Source: CAZEHO01 sp964511945 (GTDB lineage: Bacteria > Actinomycetota > Acidimicrobiia > Spongiisociales > UBA11373). From it: a stretch of DNA of 59,957 nucleotides. The stretch lies in the NCBI GenBank assembly GCA_964511945.1, contig CAZEHO010000015.1, forward strand, positions 1 to 59,957. Reading direction: 5' to 3'. The notes beneath the pieces are model-generated. The model saw only the letters and a program-made list of their open reading frames with translations. It was not told the DNA's origin and did not search any database. Both the position numbers and the translations under genes were made by a program. This document shows, in pieces, positions 1 through 7,851 of this stretch (its first letter is position 1; each line of letters starts with the position of its first letter).

Positions 1-153
1 GTGCCAGAGCTCCCCACAACACGACAAGACGGCCGCCGAGGGGGTTGGGGCCCCATCCGGGTCAAACAAACACAGCGCGTACTTGTGCCAGAGCTCCCCA
101 CAACACGACAAGACGGCCGCCGAGGGGGTTGGGGCCCCAGCCGGGCAAACAAG
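1..153. repeat. 84-bp-period direct tandem repeat at window edge
   Basis: A 55-base unit starting GTGCCAGAGCTCCCC occurs identically at 1-55 and 85-139. Each copy is followed by a similar CCGGG(T)CAAACAA segment, so about 70 bases recur with an 84-base period. Each unit contains the self-complementary TGGGGCCCCA (46-55 and 130-139). The array lies just past the 3' end of the minus-strand HNH gene and may continue left of the window. I see no gene in it. It could be a tandem terminator or a small repeat array; the function is unknown. Confidence 0.85.
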
Positions 154-171
154 CGATCACTGAGAACTGCG

Positions 172-672
172 CTAGCTGGCCTGCGGCAAATAGGCGTGCC
201 ACGCCGGGTCCGGTGGGGCCCCGAGGCCGATCAACAGCCATCCGTGTTCGCGCGGGGCGCGCGGGGACGCGGTCAGGGACATCGATGCCTCGGCAGGGGT
301 GCGATCCCCCTTCTTCGTATTGCACCGGCGGCAGGCAGCAACAACGTTCTCCCAGGTGTGCGACCCGCCGCGTGAGCGTGGCACCACGTGATCGATGTTC
401 TCCGCCGCTCGGGTGCAGTACTGGCAGGTGTGACCATCACGGGCGAACACCGCCCGGCGATTCAACGGCACTCTCCTCCGGAACGGCACCCTGACGTACC
501 GCTTGAGGCGGATGACCGACGGCACCGGGATCGTCATCTTCTCAGATGAGAACGAGAAGTCCTTCGACTCGACCAGTTCCGCCTTCTCCCTCACCAGCAG
601 AACGATCGCGCGCCGCGCCGACACCACCGACAGTGGCTCGTACGTGGCGTTGAGCACCAGCGCTTGCACCAT
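172..672 (-). CDS. HNH endonuclease (small stand-alone type)
   Basis: A 166-residue protein of the small bacterial HNH nuclease family that opens with VLNATYEPLSVV. The zinc-binding and nuclease core spans about residues 75-122. It has Cys83-Cys86 (CQYC), the Asp94-His95 pair in IDHVVPRSRGG, Trp107/Asn109, and a second zinc pair Cys114/Cys117 (CRRCN). These are the family's metal-binding and catalytic residues, so it looks intact. The start is taken at the ATG at 672, which gives the family's usual N-terminus; an in-frame extension to 732 is possible. This family is common as a single chromosomal gene in actinobacteria and its physiological role is not settled. It is transcribed divergently from the resolvase-like gene. 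Nothing suggests a linked methylase or homing context. Confidence 0.85.
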   Translation of the reverse strand: MVQALVLNATYEPLSVVSARRAIVLLVREKAELVESKDFSFSSEKMTIPVPSVIRLKRYVRVPFRRRVPLNRRAVFARDGHTCQYCTRAAENIDHVVPRSRGGSHTWENVVAACRRCNTKKGDRTPAEASMSLTASPRAPREHGWLLIGLGAPPDPAWHAYLPQAS

Positions 673-794
673 CGAGCGGGATCGTACCAGTGAGATCGCA
701 GTTCTCCGGTCGTGGCCACTCTCTGCATACACTTGACACTCTCAGTTACGATGGCGACACTTGATTGCGGGGTAGCGAGGAGGTGGAGACCGGA

Positions 795-1325
795 GTGCGC
801 ATCGCAGGGTATGTCCGGGAATCGGCTGATCCTTCCGCCGACCGACCGGCGTTCGCCCAACAGGAGGAACTCCGTCGCTACGCAGTGGAGCACGGCCACG
901 ACCTCGTGGCTATCTGTCGCGATGCCAGGGAGCCCGGCCACGCTCTCGGACGGACGGGCTACCGCAGCCTGCTTGGGGTGATCGGCGCCGGCGGCGTCGA
1001 TGCCGTGGTCGTTCCCGGGCTCGACACCCTCGCCAGCGATCAGATCGTCCAGGAGATCATTCTGTGGGATCTCCGATCGCGCCGGGTGCGAGTGCTCTCG
1101 ACGCGGCCCGAGGACGACGCCAGCCTGGGGAGCGGTACGACCGAGCCAGCACGGCTGTTCATCCGTGACGTCCTGGCCAGGGTGGCCGAATACGGACAAC
1201 TCGTGACCGAAATGGCGCTTGAGGCCGGTTCGACGGCGGCTCCGGCCGCACTCCCCGGAGATCCCGAGGATGACGACGACGAGGACGACGTTCTCGGGGA
1301 TGTGATGATCGAGCTGGATTCGTAG
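795..1325 (+). CDS. Serine-recombinase-like protein lacking two catalytic arginines
   Basis: A 176-residue protein that matches only the N-terminal catalytic domain of resolvases/invertases. Counting from the GTG at 795 (Shine-Dalgarno GAGGAGG at 777-783), it keeps Tyr6, Arg8 and Ser10 in GYVRES, Asp43, Arg53 and Asp77. The usual LDRLSRD is LDTLASD, so the two arginines needed for strand transfer are Thr78 and Ser81. No DNA-binding HTH or zinc-ribbon domain follows. The C-terminus is instead acidic (DPEDDDDEDD, about residues 155-164). I infer a protein that keeps the fold but cannot recombine DNA, perhaps a regulator or decoy. An earlier GTG at 783 or TTG at 765 could be the start. Confidence 0.7.
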   Translation: MRIAGYVRESADPSADRPAFAQQEELRRYAVEHGHDLVAICRDAREPGHALGRTGYRSLLGVIGAGGVDAVVVPGLDTLASDQIVQEIILWDLRSRRVRVLSTRPEDDASLGSGTTEPARLFIRDVLARVAEYGQLVTEMALEAGSTAAPAALPGDPEDDDDEDDVLGDVMIELDS

Positions 1326-1346
1326 CGAACAGCTACTAGCTCGTCG

Positions 1347-2054
1347 CTACTCGCCTCGCATCGCCGACCAGGTGGCCCGCCCCACGGCATACGCCCGAGT
1401 GGCCCGCACCATGGCGGCGCCCGCTCCCTTGGTGCCGTCGAAGCGCTCCACGACCACCATGATCGCCTCGGAACCGTTGGCAAGCGTCCGCTCGACACTG
1501 AGTACCTTTGGCGCCCTGCCGTCGGCGAGCGCCCCGGTCGCCAGCACGACGGCCCGCATCAGGCCCTCGATGGTGGCAATCCCACGCTCGGTGACAGTGC
1601 GGCCGTCGGTCGAGACCGCGGTCACCGCAATGCCGTCGCGGCGTTCCTCCGTGCGGATCGCCGCCAGCCCGGCACCCGGCGCCGCGGCAGGCACCGGCTC
1701 GGAGGCCGATTCCACGGCGGGAGGCGGATAACTCGGCGGGGGTGACGACGGCGGCGGAGGCGGTGTGCTAGGCGGCCGGTCGAATCCATCGGCCTTCGGT
1801 GGCGTCGCCGGGATCGTCGGCAACGCGACGATCGGACTGGGGGCCGGTTCGTCGACCTCTTCGTCCTCGGACACACGCGAGCGCAGCCCGTGGGACGCAA
1901 GAATCCGCTGCACTTCGACCCCGACGCGGCGGGCGTCGGCATCGGGCGTCAGCTTGACCCGGACACCGGAGGGCGATTCGCCGGTGTCGTCGATCTCGGC
2001 TTCGGCCACTCCGGGCAGCGACAGCAGTTCTTCGCGCAGGCTCTCGGCCGCCAC
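1347..2054 (-). CDS. Unknown two-domain protein with proline-rich linker
   Basis: A 235-residue protein of unrecognised function. The GTG at 2054 is preceded by AGGAGAGG and gives a compact N-terminal domain (LREELLSLPGVAEAEID, then a basic beta-rich part to about residue 70). This pattern resembles small alpha/beta sensor or BON-like modules, which is inference only. A Pro/Ser-rich linker follows (about 75-130), then a C-terminal domain starting RRDGIAVTAVSTDGRTVTERG that may bind small ligands or proteins. There is no signal peptide or membrane helix. An upstream ATG at 2102 would add 16 residues without a clear ribosome site. It ends 22 bp from the convergent resolvase-like gene. Confidence 0.6.
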   Translation of the reverse strand: MAAESLREELLSLPGVAEAEIDDTGESPSGVRVKLTPDADARRVGVEVQRILASHGLRSRVSEDEEVDEPAPSPIVALPTIPATPPKADGFDRPPSTPPPPPSSPPPSYPPPAVESASEPVPAAAPGAGLAAIRTEERRDGIAVTAVSTDGRTVTERGIATIEGLMRAVVLATGALADGRAPKVLSVERTLANGSEAIMVVVERFDGTKGAGAAMVRATRAYAVGRATWSAMRGE

Positions 2055-2338
2055 GGCTCCCTCTCCTCTCAGTTCCGTCTCACTCCGGCGCGGTCTCAGC
2101 ATCGCCGGCAGCCTTCGGGTGGACGGCAGCGCCGTCGGCCCAATCCGGCACCCATAGTAGCGGATGCCACTACTCTTTGCATCCGGTTTCCGCCGGTCCC
2201 CCCTCCTGGGGCGCTTGTGAGAGACCGCAGCCACACCGCCGGCGCCACGAAGTGTGAGGCATCTGCCGACGCGTCACCGCTCAAGCGCCAGCCACTGATA
2301 ACGTGACGCAACCCGCCAAACCGCAGGAGGACCCCGCC

Positions 2339-3319
2339 GTGAACCAGCCGCCGGTGCCGCAGGACGAGCTCGCCTGGTTTGCCGATCGTTTCACCGCCAT
2401 CGCCTCGAACATCGAAAGGGTCATCCAGGGCAAACGCGATGCCATCGAGCTCATCGTGCTGAGCCTCCTCTCGGAAGGGCATGTGCTGATCGAGGACGTT
2501 CCCGGCGTCGGCAAGACCCTCCTCGCCAAATCGTTGGCAACCTCGATCGACTGCGAGTTCCAGCGGATCCAGTTCACCCCCGACCTCCTGCCGTCGGATG
2601 TGACCGGGGTGTCGGTGTGGGACCGGGAACGCGCCGGTTTCGTATTCCGCGCCGGACCGGTGTTCACCAACATCGTGCTCGGCGACGAGATCAATCGGGC
2701 GAGCCCGAAGACACAGGCCGCGCTGCTCGAAGCGATGGAGGAACGCCAGGTGACGGTCGACGGGACGACCCGCACACTCACCAGCCCGTTCATGGTGGTG
2801 GCGACCCAGAACCCCATCGAGCACGAGGGCACCTATCCCCTCCCCGAAGCCCAGCTCGACAGATTCATGATGCGGGTGGTCATGGGGTACCCGGATCGGT
2901 CGAAGGAGCTCGAGATGCTGGAGACTCACGGCATCCGGTCCACGTACGACGACCTAACCGCCGTTGTCTCCGCTCACGACGTGGTGACGATGATCGACAT
3001 CGCCCGCCGCATCTTCGTCGCCGACCCGATCAAGGAGTACCTCGTCGACACGGTGGAGGCAACCCGGAACGATCCGGACCTCCTGCTCGGTGCTTCCCCT
3101 CGCGCCACGCTGTTCCTGCAGCGAGCTGCTCGTACCCAGGCGGCGATGATAGGTCGGAATTACGTCACGCCGGACGACGTGAAGGCGGTGATCCGACCCG
3201 TACTGATCCACCGCCTGATCCTCCGACCGGAGGCTCAGATGCGCGGTGCAGCGATCGACGAGATCGTTGAGGGCATCATCGGCGGCATCTCGGTTCCGGG
3301 CATTCGAACGGGCGCCTGA
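2339..3319 (+). CDS. MoxR-family AAA+ ATPase
   Basis: A 326-residue MoxR ATPase, a AAA+ chaperone-like protein that typically remodels or matures partners encoded next to it. The Walker A motif is DVPGVGKT at residues 53-60. Walker B is near residue 115 in LGDEINRASPKTQ, followed by the sensor region VATQNPIEHEGTYPLPEAQLD, all typical of the family. The GTG at 2339 is chosen because AGGAGG sits eight bases upstream; a GTG at 2303 would add 12 residues. The stop overlaps the start of the DUF58 gene by one base (TGATG). With DUF58 and a transglutaminase gene it forms the common MoxR-DUF58-TgpA operon. Confidence 0.93.
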   Translation: MNQPPVPQDELAWFADRFTAIASNIERVIQGKRDAIELIVLSLLSEGHVLIEDVPGVGKTLLAKSLATSIDCEFQRIQFTPDLLPSDVTGVSVWDRERAGFVFRAGPVFTNIVLGDEINRASPKTQAALLEAMEERQVTVDGTTRTLTSPFMVVATQNPIEHEGTYPLPEAQLDRFMMRVVMGYPDRSKELEMLETHGIRSTYDDLTAVVSAHDVVTMIDIARRIFVADPIKEYLVDTVEATRNDPDLLLGASPRATLFLQRAARTQAAMIGRNYVTPDDVKAVIRPVLIHRLILRPEAQMRGAAIDEIVEGIIGGISVPGIRTGA

Positions 3320-4500
3320 TGCCGACGACCCGGGGCTGGGCGGCGATCGGGGTATCGCTGGCATTGCTCGGGCTCTGGGCCGCCTTCGGTGAAATCGAAC
3401 TGCTGGCAACGGCCACGTTCCTGATTGCAGCCCTGATAGCCGGCATCGCGTTCGTCCGGATCCTGGCTCCCTCGGTCACCCTGATCAGGCGACTGAGCCC
3501 GGCCCAGGTCCACGAGGGCGATCACGTGACCGTTGACCTCTCCATCACCGCCCGTCACCACATCCGGAACCTGTCGCTCGAAGACACCGTGCACGGCCTG
3601 GGCATCGCCCACTTCGCTGCAGCGCGCGTCCGGTCCAGGTCACCCGTCCTGGCTCGGTACGAAGTGCTGTGCCGCAGCCGCGGTGCGTACCAGGTCGGTC
3701 CGGTCGAGGCCGCCGTCACCGACCCGTTTGCGCTCGCCGAGCGGCGCACGACGACCGGAGCCATCGACCGGCTGCTGGTGTACCCCCGGATCGAGCAGCT
3801 CAGCGGGTTCCCCGCGGTGCGGGGCCACGATCCGGCGATGCAGAGCACCCGCCCCACCTTCGCCACCCAGGGCGGTGAGGACTTCTTCACGCTGCGGGCC
3901 TATCAGATCGGTGACGACCTGCGGAGGATCCACTGGCCCTCGTCGGCCAAGCGCGACGAACTGATGATCAAACAGCTCGAGGTTCCCTGGCAGGCGCGGG
4001 CCCTGGTCCTCCTCGATCTCCGGGCCGCGCCATACCCCAGCCCGGAGAGTTTTGAGCAGGCGGTGCGCGGCGCTGCCTCCGTGATCAGCCACCTCTATCA
4101 CAACGGATTCAGCCCCGAATTGTGGACCGGAGAACGGATTCCCGGATCCCGTTCGGGCAATCGCTACACCGAATCTATGGACATCCTGGCCACGGTGCAG
4201 CCCAATGCCGGCCTCGACCTCGCCGCGGCCGTCGGTCGGCTGCGCCGTAGCGATTCCGGCGGTGGAGCGCTGGTGATGATCACCGGTGTCGTCGACGAGG
4301 ACGCCGCCGCCGCCTACCGGCTGCTGGCACGCGACTTCGCCCGCACCGTGGTGATGGCCGTCGCCCATCGCACCCCGGCCACCCTGCGCGGTCTTCAGCG
4401 GGTCGGAGCGGTGACGGTGACGGTGCCGCCGGACGGGTCGTGGGGACCGGCGTGGAGAACTGCAATGGAGATGTCGTGGGCTTCCGCCTCAGCTGGATAG
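3319..4500 (+). CDS. DUF58 membrane-anchored protein
   Basis: A 393-residue DUF58 protein. Two hydrophobic helices lie at the N-terminus (about residues 8-25 and 28-52). The soluble part carries the DUF58 hallmark GDDLRRIHWPSSAKRDELMIKQ near residues 195-217, followed by a VWA-like alpha/beta segment (RALVLLDLRAAP). Genes of this family sit next to moxR, and the product is usually considered a partner of that ATPase. The ATG overlaps the moxR stop, and its own 3' end overlaps the start of the transglutaminase gene, which indicates one transcript. The exact biochemical role is unknown for the family. Confidence 0.9.
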   Translation: MPTTRGWAAIGVSLALLGLWAAFGEIELLATATFLIAALIAGIAFVRILAPSVTLIRRLSPAQVHEGDHVTVDLSITARHHIRNLSLEDTVHGLGIAHFAAARVRSRSPVLARYEVLCRSRGAYQVGPVEAAVTDPFALAERRTTTGAIDRLLVYPRIEQLSGFPAVRGHDPAMQSTRPTFATQGGEDFFTLRAYQIGDDLRRIHWPSSAKRDELMIKQLEVPWQARALVLLDLRAAPYPSPESFEQAVRGAASVISHLYHNGFSPELWTGERIPGSRSGNRYTESMDILATVQPNAGLDLAAAVGRLRRSDSGGGALVMITGVVDEDAAAAYRLLARDFARTVVMAVAHRTPATLRGLQRVGAVTVTVPPDGSWGPAWRTAMEMSWASASAG

Positions 4501-6839
4501 CCGGGATCGCCGGCATCGCCCTGGCGCTCGCCAGAATGCAGCGTCTGCTGCGGCCGTCGCTCGACGGTCTCCCGTGGGAGATCATCCTGGCGGCGGCGGC
4601 GATTCTCGGCGGAGCTATCACCTGGGCGCTGATGGCGTCGCGGGTCCGGTTCCGTCTGGTGGTGTTGACCAACCTGGTAGCGATGGTGCTGACCGCGTTC
4701 CGGATCGCGGTCCCGACCACTACCTGGCTGATCTTCCCGACCGCCGAGAGCCTCGGGGCGATGCGAGTTGAGCTCGAGTTCGCCCGCGACGTCATCCGCA
4801 GCGGCGTGGCCCCCGTCCTGCCGCTGTCCGGGGTGGTCGCCATCGTCGCCATGCTGTTCTGGCTCCTCGGTGCGGTGCTGGCGTGGGGTCTCGCCCGCCG
4901 CCGCCCCTACGTCGCCGTGCTGCCGCCACTCGTGGTCTATCTGCAGTTCGCCACCATGGACCGGGTCCCGAGCGGCTACTGGTCCTGGCTGTTCCTGCCG
5001 GTGCTCGGCCTGTCGCTCGCTGCGGTGGCATTCGACAAGCGGCGTGAGGGAACCGGAAGCCTCACCACCCAGGGAACCCGAATGCCGCTGGTGCGATCGG
5101 TGCCCAGCTTTGCGGCCGCGTCGCTGGTGCTGGTCTTCTTGGTGGCGGTGGTCTCGACCAACGCCCTCGTCGGCCTGGTCCCGGGCAGCGGACTCCTCGA
5201 GTGGAGGGTCAACTCGGGCCTCTCCGGCGACTACTACGGCAGCATCTCCTACAACCCGTTCGTCGGCATCCACCAGGACCTCGTCTCCCAGACGAACGTC
5301 CCGATCTTCGTTGCCGAACTCGACGGCGATGTCGGCGCGGAGGAGGTGTACTGGCGTCTCCTGTCCCTCGACAGCTTCAGCGGCGGCCAGTGGTACCTCG
5401 ATGAGGACACCCGGATCCGTGAGGGCAGCGAGGTCGGTGCCTACGAGCACCCCGATCTGGCATTCAAGGGTCCGACGACCGAACTGACGCAGACGGTCAC
5501 GATCCTCGCCCTCCAGCAGGACTGGCTTCCGGCTGCGTACGCCCCGCAGCGAATGAGCGCCACCAACCGGACTGTGGACCGCGGGTTCCGGGTGCGGACC
5601 GACGACGCTTCGCTCCGCTTCGACGCCCTGTCGTATCGCGGCATGAACTACGACGTGGTGTCGGCGGTCCCGTTACCCGACATCCAGGCACTCGCCAGGA
5701 CGACGGAGGGAACACTGTCGCCGATCTTCGAACGGGCGGCGGCCGATGGCCTGTTCGATCCGAGCCCCCCATCGACGCCGCCCGGCGAGCGCTTCTGGCT
5801 CGACGATGCCGATCGTTACCTCGACCTCCCGGCCGACGACGAGGAGCTCGGTCGCATCGCCACTCTGGCACTCGCCGAGACCGACGGGCTGGCGACCGAC
5901 TACGAACGAGCGCTGGCACTCGAGACCTTCTTCCGCTCTCTGGGGACCTTCCGCTACTCCACCGAGGTCACGCCCGGTCACGGGGCCAGCGACCTCGCCT
6001 CCTGGCTGCTCGATCCCGACAGCCCGAACTACCGGGTCGGCTACTGCGAGCAGTTCGCCACCTCGATGGCGGTCATGGCCCGCCAGGTCGGAATCCCCAG
6101 CCGCGTGATCCTCGGCTTCACTCCGGGCGCCCAGATCGACGACGGCCGTGTCGTCGTTCGAGATCGCAACGCCCACGCCTGGGTCGAGCTCTGGATGCCG
6201 GCTCAGGGGTGGGTCCGATTCGATCCCACCCCGCGCGGTGACGGCGTCAACCCGGCCTCTGCCGGCGACGTGCCATTCAACGTGGAGACATACCTGCGTC
6301 CGGAGATTCCGGATGCGTCGGCAACCACCGAATTCGGCGAACTCGATGCCGTGCCCCTCCCCGACTTCCCCAACCGTCCGATCCCAGACGGTGCCACCCA
6401 GGATCAAGGAACGACCTCGGGACCGATCGTGCCCGGATGGGCACTGCCCACACTCGGCGGATTGGTGATCGCGTTCGGCCTGCTCCCCGGAATCAAGGCC
6501 CTCCGCCGCCGCCGCCGGATGCGCCGGCTCCGCCAGGGCGACATTTCGGCGGCGTGGTCGGAGATCGTCGACCGGCTCACCGACCTCGGCGCCGGACCGA
6601 ACCGGGCCGCGACGCCGGTCGAGTTCGCCGAGACGACGGACCCGTACCTGATCGAGCTGGCCGACGCGTACGGATCGATCGTCTACGGTCCGGAACCTGA
6701 AGCCGAAGAACGCGCCGCACTCGTGGCGGTCGCCGAACGGTCGATGGAGGAAACCGAGGAGGTGCTCCCCGAGCACTTCACCCGATGGCAGCGTTTCCGG
6801 GCGCGCTACAGCCTGAGATCGATATTCGGTCGGCGCTGA
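4476..6839 (+). CDS. TgpA-type membrane transglutaminase-like protein
   Basis: A 787-residue protein with several N-terminal membrane helices (roughly the first 230 residues), an extracytoplasmic transglutaminase-like domain, one further helix near residue 650 and a cytoplasmic C-terminal tail of DUF4129 type. The papain-like triad is visible: Cys524 in GYCEQFAT, His567 in NAHAWVE and Asp583 in FDPTPRG. The GTG at 4476 has GGAG about eight bases upstream, overlaps the DUF58 gene by 25 bases and gives a short cytoplasmic start before the first helix. An in-frame GTG at 4440 would add 12 residues. It ends eight bases before the convergent MerR gene. The natural substrate is unknown. Confidence 0.9.
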   Translation: MGFRLSWIAGIAGIALALARMQRLLRPSLDGLPWEIILAAAAILGGAITWALMASRVRFRLVVLTNLVAMVLTAFRIAVPTTTWLIFPTAESLGAMRVELEFARDVIRSGVAPVLPLSGVVAIVAMLFWLLGAVLAWGLARRRPYVAVLPPLVVYLQFATMDRVPSGYWSWLFLPVLGLSLAAVAFDKRREGTGSLTTQGTRMPLVRSVPSFAAASLVLVFLVAVVSTNALVGLVPGSGLLEWRVNSGLSGDYYGSISYNPFVGIHQDLVSQTNVPIFVAELDGDVGAEEVYWRLLSLDSFSGGQWYLDEDTRIREGSEVGAYEHPDLAFKGPTTELTQTVTILALQQDWLPAAYAPQRMSATNRTVDRGFRVRTDDASLRFDALSYRGMNYDVVSAVPLPDIQALARTTEGTLSPIFERAAADGLFDPSPPSTPPGERFWLDDADRYLDLPADDEELGRIATLALAETDGLATDYERALALETFFRSLGTFRYSTEVTPGHGASDLASWLLDPDSPNYRVGYCEQFATSMAVMARQVGIPSRVILGFTPGAQIDDGRVVVRDRNAHAWVELWMPAQGWVRFDPTPRGDGVNPASAGDVPFNVETYLRPEIPDASATTEFGELDAVPLPDFPNRPIPDGATQDQGTTSGPIVPGWALPTLGGLVIAFGLLPGIKALRRRRRMRRLRQGDISAAWSEIVDRLTDLGAGPNRAATPVEFAETTDPYLIELADAYGSIVYGPEPEAEERAALVAVAERSMEETEEVLPEHFTRWQRFRARYSLRSIFGRR

Positions 6840-6846
6840 GGATCGC

Positions 6847-7338
6847 CTACCCCTCGGCAGCCTCGGTGAGAACGTCGTCCTCGCTGTGGCGGAGCAACTC
6901 GAGGAATCGTTCCCGGTCGAGTTCGAACCGGGTGACGTCCTCTTCGACCTCGCGGGCGATCTGGTCGATCGCCACGAAAAAGGCGAGCTGGCCTTCCCGC
7001 AACGCGTCGACGAGTTCGTTCTCATCGGAGGCGACCCGGAAGATGCTCTGGCCGTCGGTGACCAGCTTCACCTGAGAGAGGTGGGCGTCCATATCCGCAG
7101 TACGGCGCAGGTAGTCCCAGGCGCGACGCACGCGCTGGACCGACATCCCATTGTCGAGGAGGCTGCGAACCACCCGCAGCGCGACGAGATCACGGAACGA
7201 ATACAAGCGGCGGCGGCCAGGCCGTCCCCCGGTCTGCTGGATCGAAGGCCGTACAAGATCGACCCGATCCCAATACCTCAATTGGTGTGCAGTGCACCGC
7301 GTCAGTCGACACGCCTGTTGAGCGGTGAAGCCTTCCAA
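6847..7338 (-). CDS. MerR-family transcriptional regulator
   Basis: A 163-residue MerR regulator. It has an N-terminal winged-helix domain with FTAQQACRLTRCTAHQLRYWDR and the wing GGRPGRRRLYSFRDLVALRVV, followed by a helical region (residues 80-160). There is no conserved metal-binding cysteine set, so a metal sensor is unlikely. The start is a TTG at 7338 preceded by GGGAGGAG. It is the last gene of a minus-strand run dinB - DUF3040 - merR, separated from DUF3040 by about 90 bases. Its target is not visible from sequence. Confidence 0.88.
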   Translation of the reverse strand: MEGFTAQQACRLTRCTAHQLRYWDRVDLVRPSIQQTGGRPGRRRLYSFRDLVALRVVRSLLDNGMSVQRVRRAWDYLRRTADMDAHLSQVKLVTDGQSIFRVASDENELVDALREGQLAFFVAIDQIAREVEEDVTRFELDRERFLELLRHSEDDVLTEAAEG

Positions 7339-7428
7339 GCTCTCCTCCCCGAAATACTCCCCCGGTGCCGTCGGGTCACCCCGCCGGCGGGCCGGTTGCT
7401 GCTGTCAGTCCCCAATGGAGCCCAGAGG

Positions 7429-7758
7429 CTAGTCCGATCTCGTCAACCGCTGCCAGAAACGACCCGCAAGCCGGCCGCTAATCGACATCCCAGCGCGCTT
7501 GCGGATGATCGCAACGATCCATGCCACCGCGAGCACCATGACGGCGAACCCGGCCAACGCAACGTACGTCGACCAGGTGAAGAAGCCGAGCATCAGTCCG
7601 ACGCCCACGGCCAGAGAGAGCAGCGCCCACTTCAGATTCTTCGTCGAGATCGATGCGATGCTTGCAGTCCGAACGGTTTCCGCGAGCTTGGGGTCCTCTT
7701 CATAGAACTGCCGCTCGATCTCTTCGAGAATCTTCTGCTCTCTGTCATCCAGGGGCAT
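7429..7758 (-). CDS. DUF3040 small membrane protein
   Basis: A 109-residue actinobacterial DUF3040 protein. The family-typical soluble start reads PLDDREQKILEEIERQFYEEDP. Two closely spaced membrane helices follow (about residues 42-60 and 65-85) and then a short basic tail. The ATG at 7758 has GGTGGAG upstream. It lies between dinB and the MerR gene on the same strand. The function is unknown. The family is essentially restricted to Actinomycetota, so it supports the lineage assignment. Confidence 0.9.
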   Translation of the reverse strand: MPLDDREQKILEEIERQFYEEDPKLAETVRTASIASISTKNLKWALLSLAVGVGLMLGFFTWSTYVALAGFAVMVLAVAWIVAIIRKRAGMSISGRLAGRFWQRLTRSD

Positions 7759-7851
7759 GCATTCTCCACCAGCGGGTAATCGCCGAGTATACCCATCGGG
7801 CTCTGTTGTGCTGACCCGCTGAACTCTGATTCGTTACCAGGTTTTGGGTGG

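Noticed and set aside
733..761. TTGACA as a -35 box for the resolvase-like gene
   Set aside because: At 17-18 bases spacing the -10 would be GACACT, which is poor; kept out of the feature list.
172..1325. Mobile element formed by HNH nuclease and resolvase-like gene
   Set aside because: No terminal repeats or target duplications around the pair, the resolvase-like active site is degraded, and composition matches the neighbours.
6882..7779. Long plus-strand frame antisense to MerR and DUF3040
   Set aside because: The minus-strand proteins have clear family motifs and ribosome sites; the plus frame is a GC-rich shadow with no recognisable motifs.
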